A DNA stretch of 64,000 nt from Clostridia bacterium (GTDB lineage Bacteria > Bacillota > Clostridia > Oscillospirales > CAG-272), in contig JAFULR010000005.1 in assembly GCA_017483195.1 (NCBI GenBank), positions 34,749 to 98,748 of the forward strand, given 5' to 3'. A model generated the notes under the pieces. It had not been told where the DNA came from. It worked only from the letters and a program-made list of their open reading frames with translations, and searched no databases. The position numbers and the translations under genes are program-made. Shown here piece after piece: positions 24,995-33,268 of the stretch; positions within the stretch are counted from its first letter, which is position 1, and the number at the start of each line of letters is the position of its first letter.

Positions 24995-25975
24995 TCAAAT
25001 CAACTTTCTTATGTAATTTTTATACTCCTCAACCGTCTCCTGCGGCGCAAGAAGTTTGACTTTATCGCCAAATGACGAGCACCAGCCGAAAAAGAGGTCG
25101 CTGACTTGCACGTTGACCGTGAAACGAACTGTGTTCTCTCCGCTTGTGACCATTTTTGTTTGCTCACCAAAGAGATCGAACACAGCATCAACGAGGGTTT
25201 TGTCGATATCAATAGTAACCGCGGTCGTTTCGCCGTTAAACATTCCGAAAAGCTGTTTTTTGTAGTTCGCAACGTCAAAATGCATCTCCTCGGGCGGCAG
25301 CTCAACATCCTTTGTCCACTCGATCTCAACCTTTTCCATACGATCGATACGATAGTTTGATATCTTGCCATACCGAGAGTCAAAAGTTACAAGATAGTAA
25401 TGACCGTCAGCAAAAACGGTCGCGATGGGATTTACAACATAGTGATGGTGCTCCCTTCTGTAAACCTTGCTGTGATTGACGTCATAATCAAAGTAATAGA
25501 AAATAATCTTTTTGCCCACGTTGATGGCGTTGATTATCGTGTCAACGTTGTAATAGATGCTCTCATTCGTATTCTTTTGATTATTGAACTTAACTATATT
25601 ATTCTGCAAAACAATTCCCTTTTGGCTGCCCGCAAGGTCAGCTATCTTTTTTATAAGCTCTGCACTCTTCTTCTCAGTGATAAAGGAAGCCGCCTGAACC
25701 GCGTCCATCAGAATATGTAATTCCGGCGCATCAAAGCTGCGATCTTCCACATAGTAGAGATTGCTTCTGCCCCTGCGCCACATGATCTCATAGCCGCACT
25801 CATTGAGCAGTTCAATGTCGGCATAAATGGTTGTTCTGTGAGAGTCAATACCAAATTCCAAGAGCTTTGCGCGAAGCTCCTCAGTACCCATTGGGTGATC
25901 CTCGTCGGTCTCCTTTTTGAGTATCTCGTATATCTTCAAGGGTCTTATTCTGTTGTATTTTTCGGTTGATTTCAT
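24995..25975 (-). CDS. WYL-domain transcriptional regulator
   Basis: A 326-aa regulator. Residues ~1-75 form an HTH_11-type winged helix (KIYEILKKETDEDHPMGTEE, then HRTTIYADIELL). Residues ~140-215 are the WYL ligand-sensing domain (IINAINVGKKIIFYYFDYD ... YRREHHHYVVNPIAT.FADGHYYLVTFD), followed by the C-terminal WCX extension. WYL proteins control many defence operons through nucleic-acid or nucleotide ligands. Its ATG overlaps the stop of the nuclease-fold gene (TAATG), so the two are coupled. It may regulate this island locally. Confidence 0.88.
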   Translation of the reverse strand: MKSTEKYNRIRPLKIYEILKKETDEDHPMGTEELRAKLLEFGIDSHRTTIYADIELLNECGYEIMWRRGRSNLYYVEDRSFDAPELHILMDAVQAASFITEKKSAELIKKIADLAGSQKGIVLQNNIVKFNNQKNTNESIYYNVDTIINAINVGKKIIFYYFDYDVNHSKVYRREHHHYVVNPIATVFADGHYYLVTFDSRYGKISNYRIDRMEKVEIEWTKDVELPPEEMHFDVANYKKQLFGMFNGETTAVTIDIDKTLVDAVFDLFGEQTKMVTSGENTVRFTVNVQVSDLFFGWCSSFGDKVKLLAPQETVEEYKNYIRKLI

Positions 25976-26604
25976 TATTTCACCTCAACTACGTTGTACA
26001 TAAACATACCGTTCTTTACATCTTCAATATCACTAAAGTTAGACCAATGCATTACATATGAATTATTCAAAACAATTGTATTGTGTCCTTTAGTGGTTCC
26101 AGCAGCGGCCTGTTCACTCCATTTTAGTGTGCCAAAAACCGTCTTTCCTTCGTGAATTTTGAATGCTTCATCTATGCTTGCGTTTTTAAGCGGTTTGCGC
26201 CAATATAGCGGATCATTTGTAAGCATCACAGCATAACCCATAGAAAAACTCTTATCCAATGCTTTCATTTTTTCCAAGCGCTCGACGTCATAAAGAAAAG
26301 CATGACGATTTATATCTTGAGCACCGTGGTTTTTAAGTGAAAAAAAGTCATTGTTATCAATTGTCTGGATTTTCTTACTCTTATATTTCAGTTCAATAGG
26401 GTATGTAGCACCGCTTTCAATAACAAAAATATCAATGTGCATATCCTTTGCAAATGCTGGGCAATACTCCAATCTTATTTCCGCTTGGGGCAATTCTTTT
26501 TGAAGCTCCCAGGCAAAAGCAAATTGAAAATCCGCTTCCGAGTGAAAAATCTTTCTCTTTGCACTCAAATTCTTAATTGCTGTGTTAATATTCTCAATAT
26601 TCAT
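25975..26604 (-). CDS. PD-(D/E)XK nuclease-fold protein
   Basis: A 209-aa protein with a restriction-endonuclease-like core: HSEADFQFAFAWEL (helix with Glu), HIDIFVIE (catalytic Asp), and YPIELKYKSK (E-x-K). The remaining half is probably a substrate-binding extension. The SD is GGAG. Its stop is fused to the start codon of the WYL regulator. No methyltransferase partner is adjacent, so a defensive or toxic nuclease controlled by the WYL protein is plausible. Confidence 0.75.
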   Translation of the reverse strand: MNIENINTAIKNLSAKRKIFHSEADFQFAFAWELQKELPQAEIRLEYCPAFAKDMHIDIFVIESGATYPIELKYKSKKIQTIDNNDFFSLKNHGAQDINRHAFLYDVERLEKMKALDKSFSMGYAVMLTNDPLYWRKPLKNASIDEAFKIHEGKTVFGTLKWSEQAAAGTTKGHNTIVLNNSYVMHWSNFSDIEDVKNGMFMYNVVEVK

Positions 26605-26616
26605 ATTTCATTCTCC

Positions 26617-26802
26617 TCAAAACTCACTCACAAGATCAAGCACCATAATGGGCGTTGTCACGGTATCGATCATATTGTGGTCGTTATCAAAAAACTCCAC
26701 CTCAAACAAGCTCGGTTGGTATTCTTGAATAATAGTTCCCTGCGTACCTTCAGGAACTCCTTCATAGCTTTCTTTTAAAATAACTGTATCAAATTCTTTC
26801 AT
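26617..26802 (-). CDS. DUF4926 family protein
   Basis: A 61-aa protein with the typical DUF4926 layout: FDTVILKESYEGVPEGTQGTI (SH3-like beta fold), then a VEFFDND strand and a short C-terminus. These small proteins often accompany other orphan or toxin-immunity genes. It starts after the SD GGGGG and lies 12 bp before the nuclease-fold gene. Confidence 0.7.
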   Translation of the reverse strand: MKEFDTVILKESYEGVPEGTQGTIIQEYQPSLFEVEFFDNDHNMIDTVTTPIMVLDLVSEF

Positions 26803-26814
26803 AAATCCCCCAAC

Positions 26815-27036
26815 TTAACTAAACGTAAATTTTGCGAACAAAAAAGCTAAAAATCCAAGACCCAGCAAGCAATCTATCGCGTCCCAATCTGCTCCGTCGG
26901 CAATCAAGGATATTAACAATATAATGACTATTCCTATGACGAACCAAGCGACGCAGCCAATACCGCCACCACCACCTTTACCGCCCGAGCCGTCACTCGT
27001 GCTCTTGAACGCGTGAAAATCATTCAAATCAGGCAT
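26815..27036 (-). CDS. Small Gly-rich membrane protein
   Basis: A 73-aa protein: a polar N-terminus with a Gly-rich stretch (GSGGKGGGGGIG), then two membrane segments (VAWFVIGIVIILLISLI and LLGLGFLAFLFAKF). The SD GGAG precedes it. No family is recognised. It belongs to a run of three small same-strand genes with gaps of about 10 bp. Confidence 0.6.
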   Translation of the reverse strand: MPDLNDFHAFKSTSDGSGGKGGGGGIGCVAWFVIGIVIILLISLIADGADWDAIDCLLGLGFLAFLFAKFTFS

Positions 27037-27045
27037 AGCATACTC

Positions 27046-27237
27046 CTATTCGACATGAACGGTGACCTTGCCCGTGAGGATATGACTATGCAGGGTATAA
27101 AACTTGCCCTCGCGCTTGAACACGCACACGTTCACCGCGGGCGGATCAAACCATTCGTCGCTATCTCGCTCACCAAAATGCTCCAAGTAATACTCACGCA
27201 AATGATTATTCAGCTCCTCTTTTGTCAAAATCGCCAT
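27046..27237 (-). CDS. Hypothetical protein (63 aa)
   Basis: A small soluble protein: an acidic helix (TKEELNNHLREYYLEHFG) followed by a beta hairpin (VNVCVFKREGKFYTLHSHI). The SD GGAGG lies upstream and it is spaced 9 bp from the membrane protein gene. No family is recognised. Confidence 0.55.
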   Translation of the reverse strand: MAILTKEELNNHLREYYLEHFGERDSDEWFDPPAVNVCVFKREGKFYTLHSHILTGKVTVHVE

Positions 27238-27381
27238 TTCAAGTCCTCCGTGCTTTTGTTTACAACCTCATTTTACCACTTTTTTCATCTATTGTAAAGC
27301 GTAAGTTGTCATATTTTCACTACACCTTAACAAAAGCTGTCGGTTTTTGGGGACTTTATCAATTCTTTTTAAAATACCTCT

Positions 27382-27624
27382 CTATATATAATACCCATTT
27401 TCTCGACAAAATTCTTCAAATTTAGCAAAAAAAGCGAGCCCCTTTCGAGGCTCGCTCAATTGATGGATATTAATTACTATCTTTCTGCCAATATCATCAC
27501 AGTTTTCGTTGATCTTTTGAAGCTCAATGATTATCTCAATCATCAGTTCTTTTTCGGATAGATTTCGCAATCTTTCTCTTTCAGCGTCAATTCTCTTGTT
27601 GGCATTTCTATTCCAATCAAACAT
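27382..27624 (-). CDS. Hypothetical protein whose 3' end reads through a terminator
   Basis: An 80-aa frame with a charged helical N-terminus (KRIDAERERLRNLSEKEL). The last ~25 codons cover a strong - strand terminator (27427-27456) and continue past it, which is unusual. The neighbouring frame holds several stops just before the hairpin, so a small frameshift may have removed the natural stop. Start codon and SD (GGAGGG) look normal. Confidence 0.5.
   Translation of the reverse strand: MFDWNRNANKRIDAERERLRNLSEKELMIEIIIELQKINENCDDIGRKIVINIHQLSEPRKGLAFFAKFEEFCRENGYYI
27427..27456 (-). terminator. Intrinsic terminator inside the 3' end of a frame
   Basis: AGCGAGCC pairs GGCTCGCT with a short loop and, on the - strand, runs into TTTTTTT. 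It has the form of a genuine terminator although it lies within the annotated frame. Confidence 0.8.
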
Positions 27625-27636
27625 AAACTCCCTCCA

Positions 27637-27948
27637 TTATAGCTTAATGATCGCATATTTTGTCCTGCTGCCTCTTATACGCTCGGCACGAAATCGTTTT
27701 CCGTTCGCCTTCCAGTGAGGAAAGCTATCAGCTTTTTCCTCATTGGTATCACAATGGCAAATTTCGATATTTCCGAGAACATCGCATCCGCCAGCAGACA
27801 AAGGTCTTATGTGGTCGATTGTTGGGTGATAGGCGCTGTTAGGATTACCGCACGCCGACTTTTTCATCAATCGCCCCGCGTAATCGTACACGTTTTCTTT
27901 GTTACCGTAAAACTCATTCCATACGTCAATGGTCCGATACTTTGACAT
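27637..27948 (-). CDS. HNH endonuclease-like protein
   Basis: A 103-aa protein with the HNH motif TIDHIRPLSAGGCDVLGNIE, then CHCDTNEEKAD: His-Ile, central Asn, and a final (T)N-x-x-K-A. ATG 27948 is used because AAAGGAGGT precedes it. It lies directly after the AAA ATPase gene, a neighbourhood like Septu (PtuA ATPase and PtuB HNH), but a terminator separates them and the protein is shorter than usual PtuB. Confidence 0.8.
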   Translation of the reverse strand: MSKYRTIDVWNEFYGNKENVYDYAGRLMKKSACGNPNSAYHPTIDHIRPLSAGGCDVLGNIEICHCDTNEEKADSFPHWKANGKRFRAERIRGSRTKYAIIKL

Positions 27949-28006
27949 TTTGATTACCTCCTTTCGTTTGAGTACCATCATTATACATCGAACGAAATAA
28001 AAAATC

Positions 28007-28031
28007 GAGTGGACAGCTGTCCACTCAATTT
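28007..28031 (-). terminator. Palindromic terminator after the AAA ATPase
   Basis: GAGTGGACAGCTGTCCACTC is a perfect 20-bp palindrome (28007-28026) overlapping the stop codon of the ATPase gene; on the - strand it runs into GATTTTTTATTT. Confidence 0.8.
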
Positions 28032-29833
28032 AGTAGGTCTTTGATTTTGATATTTGCATAATTACAAACGGCAATTATGTTCTCAAGCTTTGGACAGCGA
28101 AAATGATCACCGTTTCTGTTCCACGATTTAATCGTATCAACAGACACAAACAATTTAGATGCTGCCTCATCTAAATCCTTGGTTTGATTTCGAACAGCAT
28201 TATAGCATTTTCTGCCTATCTTAATAGGATCGCCTTGTGCATACATATCAAAAACTGTCTGAACATCAAAAATATCTTCTCCAACGATATTGGTCATTTG
28301 AGAAACAAGTTCTTGATTTGATGAAACGCAATTCACTTCCGTACCTTCTTCGGTCATTGTAACAAAATGCACACACTGCCATTCATCGGGAATCAAGTAC
28401 GGACTATGTGTGGAATACACCACTTTCACACCTCGTTTTGTCAACTCCATCAAATCGCAAAGCACCTCACGCTGTGCGCTTGGATGTAACATTGCAGCAG
28501 GCTCGTCGATAATAAAAATATCACCTTCACTCAGTATGTTTTTCATAAAGTAGTAAGTAAAATACCACCGTCTGCCTGCGCTTGTTTCGTTAAGATTGAT
28601 TCGCTCCCCGGTCTTTTCTTTTACGAAAATAGAGATGTGCCCTTTCTCGCCAGCCTGCACAGAAATACTATCGTACATTTCTCTATCGAACGAAGGAATA
28701 TTCTCGTTCAAAAACGCCTCAAAATCTGCAACCGCTTGATCTGAAAGAGTCAACTCATTTTTCGAAGATCTTAGCAGTTCTTCCCGATCACTTCCGTCAT
28801 ACACCTGTCGTAAATAGGTTTCCATTATGGAATTGGAATGATCATTATAATGGTAATTTCTGTCCTCTTTCCTGAAGATTACATCATTACTCTCGTTTTT
28901 CAAGAACAAGCATCTTTTTCCGATAATATGCTGAACATGGAACAAGAACGAGTAATAGTGCTCCTCCTGTTCTTGTCTTAGCATATGATCGGTATCCAAA
29001 CCTTCTTGGATGCGTTTTGTCCTATTCTCTATTTCTTTAATTAAGTAATCAATTCGATCACAGGCGTCTTTCGTTGCCTTGTTTATCTTTGTGATTTCTC
29101 TCTTAATCGCAGTTTTGTTGATTGATACGAATTTTTGCTCAAATTTAGCGAGAGAAGGTTCTACATATTCGAGTCTAAACGCTTCTCTTTCATTCCAGCC
29201 AAAATACAGGTGTGTTTCTGCAACAAATGTTAGAGCTGCCTCATCGTCCTCAAATGATTGCAACATACGATCGAGTACTTTACGCACATTTTCTATAAAA
29301 TGTTCCGCTTGCCAGTGTAATGCACTATAATTCGTCAGCCTGCCATTTGCATTTTTCAAATTATAACAATGAATTGGCAATTCCTCATATCCATCGTGAG
29401 ATGTTTTTATAAGTTGCTTTTCGTATAAATCGACTGCATCCTTTAACTGCAATGCCAAATCTCGAATATCTGCAATTTCTTTTCTGATTGATGAAACGAT
29501 ATATTCAGAGCGTACTCTGTCAATCTTCAGATAACTACCGCTGCTATAAGCAACTATCTCACATTTGTTTTTATCATAAACGACATCAGGCAGCATTGTT
29601 GCTACATCATCTTCACACAACCGAATGTATGCACGGTAAGTAAGCCGCTCTTTTTCTCTGTTTCCGTAGTAATGAGTGTTTGCCAAAGCAATTGCTGATA
29701 ATGCTTCCAAAACATTCGTTTTTCCACTACCGTTTTTACCGATCAAAACAGTCGGCAAGCCTTCTAAGAAAGAGATTGTCACAGGGGATTTTATAGATTT
29801 ATAATTTGATATTTCAATCTTGGTTAATCTCAT
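28025..29833 (-). CDS. AAA/RecF-OLD-type ATPase with C-terminal HTH
   Basis: A 602-aa ABC-like AAA ATPase. Walker A is IGKNGSGKTN (32-41); a long coiled-coil insertion occupies ~100-320; the signature-like LNETSAGRRWYF follows; Walker B is FIIDEPAAMLHP, and the switch His is STHSPYLIP. The last ~60 residues look like a helix-turn-helix (DLDEAASKLFVSVDTIKSW). No TOPRIM domain is evident, unlike OLD. Such ATPases pair with nucleases in anti-phage systems; the HNH gene follows. It starts with SD GGAG and an ATG. Confidence 0.85.
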   Translation of the reverse strand: MRLTKIEISNYKSIKSPVTISFLEGLPTVLIGKNGSGKTNVLEALSAIALANTHYYGNREKERLTYRAYIRLCEDDVATMLPDVVYDKNKCEIVAYSSGSYLKIDRVRSEYIVSSIRKEIADIRDLALQLKDAVDLYEKQLIKTSHDGYEELPIHCYNLKNANGRLTNYSALHWQAEHFIENVRKVLDRMLQSFEDDEAALTFVAETHLYFGWNEREAFRLEYVEPSLAKFEQKFVSINKTAIKREITKINKATKDACDRIDYLIKEIENRTKRIQEGLDTDHMLRQEQEEHYYSFLFHVQHIIGKRCLFLKNESNDVIFRKEDRNYHYNDHSNSIMETYLRQVYDGSDREELLRSSKNELTLSDQAVADFEAFLNENIPSFDREMYDSISVQAGEKGHISIFVKEKTGERINLNETSAGRRWYFTYYFMKNILSEGDIFIIDEPAAMLHPSAQREVLCDLMELTKRGVKVVYSTHSPYLIPDEWQCVHFVTMTEEGTEVNCVSSNQELVSQMTNIVGEDIFDVQTVFDMYAQGDPIKIGRKCYNAVRNQTKDLDEAASKLFVSVDTIKSWNRNGDHFRCPKLENIIAVCNYANIKIKDLLN

Positions 29834-29841
29834 ATTTTCTC

Positions 29842-30570
29842 CTATTCTTCTCTCTCCTTAATATTTCTCATCACGAGTGTGCCGTTCTTCTGCTCGGCTT
29901 CGAATAGCTTGAAATCGACTATATCGCCTTCAAAAAAGAGTGGTTTTGAGTCATTATCTGCGGTGACGGGTGCTTGGACAAGCGAGATCTCGTCAACGCA
30001 ATCTGCACGAAGAAAATGTCCGTTGATAATACTACCGCCCTCAAGCACGAAAAACTCCGGCGACACGTGGTCACGCAGTATTTTCAAGGCAAGCGGCACT
30101 TCAATCCCGTTCTCGCCCGCGAAGAAATATGAAATCTCCTTCTCCTCAAGGTACGCAAGATAGCGCGGATCGACCTGCTCGGTTAAAACCTCGATGATTT
30201 TCGCTCCTCCGTAACCGGGATCGCTATCCTCGATTGCGTTGGACTGCCAACCGAGCTTACCCTTGGGGTCAAACGATATAGCAAAATAGTTCGCATCCGC
30301 AAGGTCGTCAAACCAGCAGTTCATATAGTGCCCAAAGTGTTTTTTAACTGGCTCGTATTTGCTCAAATCGGGATACCAGCCACCCGTAAAGCTCTGCTCC
30401 ATTGTAACACGTCCGCAAATAAAACCTCCCGAGCCCTGCGCTTTGTATTCCCTATTCATTTCGTAATAAATCTCGGTTGCTGCCTCACATTCGGGGCGGT
30501 TCAAAAACTCGCCCGTGACCTTTCCGTCAAGCGATGTCACCATGTGGCAAACTATGTATGGTCTGTACAT
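29842..30570 (-). CDS. RibD C-terminal/dihydrofolate-reductase-fold protein
   Basis: A 242-aa reductase-fold protein: RPYIVCHMVTSLDGKVTG at the N-terminus and FVLEGGSIINGHFLRADCVD near residue 175 are the NADPH and substrate elements of the RibD C-terminal family. No deaminase domain is attached. Such stand-alone proteins are common in Firmicutes, with unknown substrates. It lies 8 bp before the ATPase gene and after a deformylase-like gene. Confidence 0.85.
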   Translation of the reverse strand: MYRPYIVCHMVTSLDGKVTGEFLNRPECEAATEIYYEMNREYKAQGSGGFICGRVTMEQSFTGGWYPDLSKYEPVKKHFGHYMNCWFDDLADANYFAISFDPKGKLGWQSNAIEDSDPGYGGAKIIEVLTEQVDPRYLAYLEEKEISYFFAGENGIEVPLALKILRDHVSPEFFVLEGGSIINGHFLRADCVDEISLVQAPVTADNDSKPLFFEGDIVDFKLFEAEQKNGTLVMRNIKEREE

Positions 30571-30579
30571 ATTAGCTCC

Positions 30580-31005
30580 TTAAATTAATATTCCATTACA
30601 ATGATCCACCTCATGCTGAATAATCTGCGCCGTCCAGCCGGTGAAGTTTTTTGTGCGTGTTTGCATCTCCAAAGTTTGATACTGCACCTTGATGGTCTTA
30701 TAGCGCTTGCACTTACGGGGGCTGCCCAAAAGCGACAGACAGCCTTCCTCAGTGTCATAAGCGCCGTCCTTTTTGATGATCTCAGGATTGAGCATCACTG
30801 TATATGTAGGAGCTCGTCCGCTCTCGTCGAGAAAAGCGATGATGCGCTTGCGTACACCGATCATATTTGCTGCCATGCCGACACAGCTTTCTCTGTGCGC
30901 CATCAGTGTATCAAGCAAGTCCTGTGCAACCTGCAAATCTTCTTTTGTCGCAACCTCCGACTTTCCTGCGAGAAATATCGGATCGTGCATCAGTTCTTTA
31001 ATCAT
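30580..31005 (-). CDS. Peptide deformylase (shorter accessory type)
   Basis: A 141-aa metalloenzyme that removes the formyl group from N-terminal Met. It has the Cys motif EGCLSL and the metal-binding HEVDH in QHEVDHCNG. The first motif reads GMAANMIG, where classical enzymes have Gln (GLAAPQIG), a variant found in a divergent Firmicutes class. No clear SD; the ATG lies 21 nt after the Nudix gene. Deformylases on mobile islands can be duplicate copies that change drug susceptibility, but here it may simply be cargo. Confidence 0.88.
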   Translation of the reverse strand: MIKELMHDPIFLAGKSEVATKEDLQVAQDLLDTLMAHRESCVGMAANMIGVRKRIIAFLDESGRAPTYTVMLNPEIIKKDGAYDTEEGCLSLLGSPRKCKRYKTIKVQYQTLEMQTRTKNFTGWTAQIIQHEVDHCNGILI

Positions 31006-31026
31006 AATTCATATATATGCAATTAG

Positions 31027-31980
31027 TTATTTCCGCACAACATCGTAGTTTTCTTCGATTAATATCTCGAATGGCTCTCTCTTAAACGAAAAACAATTAA
31101 CCTTGTCACTTGACATTAGCATATTTTCTAATCTTTTTCTCGTTAAAGGAAAGGTAACCATATTTAATGCATCTTCTCTTTTTATCCATTGAACATCAAT
31201 GCTTTCATCACTTCTTGTTAATTCTCCTCCAACGTACTCACAAGTAAAATCAATATTTACCACATCTTTTTCTATATTCTTGCACACACCAACAAATCCG
31301 ATAATTCTTACATCAACACCTGTTTCTTCTTTTATTTCTCTAATTAATGCCTCTTGAAGAGTTTCTCCGGGCTCAACCATACCACCAGGATATTCCCAAC
31401 CCCTTCTTGGACTTTTTATTAGTAATATTTCGTCCTTATTATTGAAAACTAAACCTGCAACAGAAACAAAATGTGTATAGTTGATTGTATCATTTCTTGC
31501 TTTTTGCTTTTCTTCTTCAGCAATTCGCAATTCAATATCGTTAATAATTTCTTTTTCATTATCAACTATTATTTCTGTTAAATCTTGATAAAAGTATCCT
31601 TTTAGCATTTCATCCTTTGCTAATCTAAGCAACAAAATAACAGAGAAAATCAATATTCCAATTACTATTACAGAATTAAGGAATATATTGTCGATCACAA
31701 AAATATTGGCTAAGTATATGGGTAAAAACAATCCAATAGCTGTCACCAAAAGCTGCGGGGTATCTTTGGTCCATTGTTTACCTATCGAACAATGGTGTTT
31801 CAAATCATTATATTCCTCAATAGATTTAATTTTTTTCAAGCATTCAAGAATGTGCTTTTTCCAAGCTGTATATCCAGAATATTTTGTGCTTTTTCCTTCA
31901 AAATACTCTTTGTATTCTTTTTCTTCCGTTTCAAAATTCAAAATATTGCTATACCTATTGTTTGTTTTCTTTTTACTCAC
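31027..31980 (-). CDS. Membrane-anchored Nudix hydrolase (2TM-Nudix fusion)
   Basis: A 317-aa protein. Residues ~75-120 contain two membrane helices (LLVTAIGLFLPIYLANIFV, then VIVIGILIFSVILLL), followed by a helix and, from ~168, a Nudix domain with box GGMVEPGETLQEAL...REIKEETGV. Nudix enzymes hydrolyse nucleoside diphosphate derivatives. The arrangement recalls SLATT-like 2TM modules coupled to nucleotide domains in conflict systems, an inference from layout. It starts with GTG 31980, overlapping the DUF4238 stop (GTGA), so the two are co-translated. Confidence 0.82.
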   Translation of the reverse strand: MSKKKTNNRYSNILNFETEEKEYKEYFEGKSTKYSGYTAWKKHILECLKKIKSIEEYNDLKHHCSIGKQWTKDTPQLLVTAIGLFLPIYLANIFVIDNIFLNSVIVIGILIFSVILLLRLAKDEMLKGYFYQDLTEIIVDNEKEIINDIELRIAEEEKQKARNDTINYTHFVSVAGLVFNNKDEILLIKSPRRGWEYPGGMVEPGETLQEALIREIKEETGVDVRIIGFVGVCKNIEKDVVNIDFTCEYVGGELTRSDESIDVQWIKREDALNMVTFPLTRKRLENMLMSSDKVNCFSFKREPFEILIEENYDVVRK

Positions 31981-32864
31981 GTTTCTATCTCCTTCTTCAA
32001 AAAAACGAATCCTTTGCGAGAGTGCTTTTCAATTTCCCTGTTAATATACTGCACTTCGTCTAAAAGTAGTCTTTTGGTAATGATCACACTATTCCCATTA
32101 TTGCTGGGTTGAGGAATATCAAACACTCCCGGTCTTAACGTTAATACATGACGAGGCGTAGCATCAACGCCCAAGCAGGCCAGAATAATTGCTCTATCAG
32201 GTGATATAGGGAAAACATCATACATGGGAATATTGTCTCCTGACATAGCAATAGGGTAGCAATCGCCCAATATAAATCCATCCCCTTCTTTAGTTTCTAC
32301 AATAACAAAGTACTTTTTTATTACCCAGTCAACATCTCGCTTCATAAACAGCTTTCTAGGTGGATCGATTTCTGGATGATTAGCAACTTCTTTCATAGAA
32401 CGGCATTTTACTAAATAACCTAAATTACGTTTCCAAAAATCCTCAAAATCTTCATTTTCTTGATAGTATTTATAAAAATCCTTGGATTCTTTAGTAATAT
32501 TGTCGCCAAACTGCCGTTTCGCATTTATGCCTCTAAAAGACATAATTGCAAAAAATAACTTGAGCATATCCTCTTCAGGTACTGTAAGTTCTATTCTGCG
32601 GCTTTTTAAAAACTTGCTCTTAATTATTTCTGCTACTTCCCTCTCATATATAGATAAATCATGTTCTATTTGAACAGGCTTTTCTGTATAGTTAATCTCA
32701 TCACGGTAAAGATTTCGCTCCATAAACACTTCACATATGTTACGTTGAGAAATAATTCGTGATTCTTTATCACAATACCAAACAAGCTTTTTGCCGTTAT
32801 CACAAGCGAAATTACGCAATATAAACTGTGGTATATAATGATGTCTTATCGGTTCTTTTTGCAT
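31977..32864 (-). CDS. DUF4238 family protein
   Basis: A 295-aa protein opening with the DUF4238 hallmark HHYIPQFILRNFA and ISQRNICEVFMERNLY; the middle is helical and the C-terminus strand-rich with DVFPISPDRAII. The function of the family is not established; conserved His/Asp/Gln residues suggest a nuclease or hydrolase. It overlaps the membrane Nudix gene by 4 nt. Two-gene units of a DUF4238 protein and a membrane nucleotide hydrolase would fit a defence module, but this is inference. Confidence 0.82.
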   Translation of the reverse strand: MQKEPIRHHYIPQFILRNFACDNGKKLVWYCDKESRIISQRNICEVFMERNLYRDEINYTEKPVQIEHDLSIYEREVAEIIKSKFLKSRRIELTVPEEDMLKLFFAIMSFRGINAKRQFGDNITKESKDFYKYYQENEDFEDFWKRNLGYLVKCRSMKEVANHPEIDPPRKLFMKRDVDWVIKKYFVIVETKEGDGFILGDCYPIAMSGDNIPMYDVFPISPDRAIILACLGVDATPRHVLTLRPGVFDIPQPSNNGNSVIITKRLLLDEVQYINREIEKHSRKGFVFLKKEIET

Positions 32865-32896
32865 AATTTCACTCTCCCTACTTATGTACTATTAGT

Positions 32897-33268
32897 TTAG
32901 CAGAACAAATTAATCGCCTCTGCCGCAAATTCAGCAGTGCCCTCTCCGGACTTGTCGATGTTCTTCTTAAATCGCTCGTCGGCAACGTACATTTTTCCAA
33001 GCCCTGCGAGAATTTCGTCAGTGCAGGTGTAGTAGTTCTCTGTGATTTGCACCTGAAGGTTTGCGACAATTACCTGTGCCTCTTCGGAATCGGGACTCAA
33101 TCCACCGTTTTTGCACGCAGCAAACTCGGCAAAAATCGCCATCAAGCCGTCATTCGCCTCTGTCCACTTCTCTTTTGTGTAATCCTTTGTCTTTTGCTCG
33201 TGTTCGCGATAGGATGCAGTATCACCCCAAAGCTCGCGAGTCTCAGTTTTGTATTCTTTTGTTTTCAT
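32897..33268 (-). CDS. Stand-alone TipAS-type domain (no MerR HTH)
   Basis: A 123-aa protein matching the antibiotic-recognition domain of TipA-like regulators: RELWGDTASYREHE, KTKDYTKEKW, then LGKMYVADERFKKNI and GEGTAEFAAEAI. In TipA homologues this follows a MerR HTH; here the HTH is absent. Its ATG overlaps the DUF262 stop (TAATG), so it is translated by coupling. It may be a sequestration protein, or a truncated regulator captured behind the DUF262 gene. TipA-S itself binds thiopeptides. Confidence 0.8.
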   Translation of the reverse strand: MKTKEYKTETRELWGDTASYREHEQKTKDYTKEKWTEANDGLMAIFAEFAACKNGGLSPDSEEAQVIVANLQVQITENYYTCTDEILAGLGKMYVADERFKKNIDKSGEGTAEFAAEAINLFC

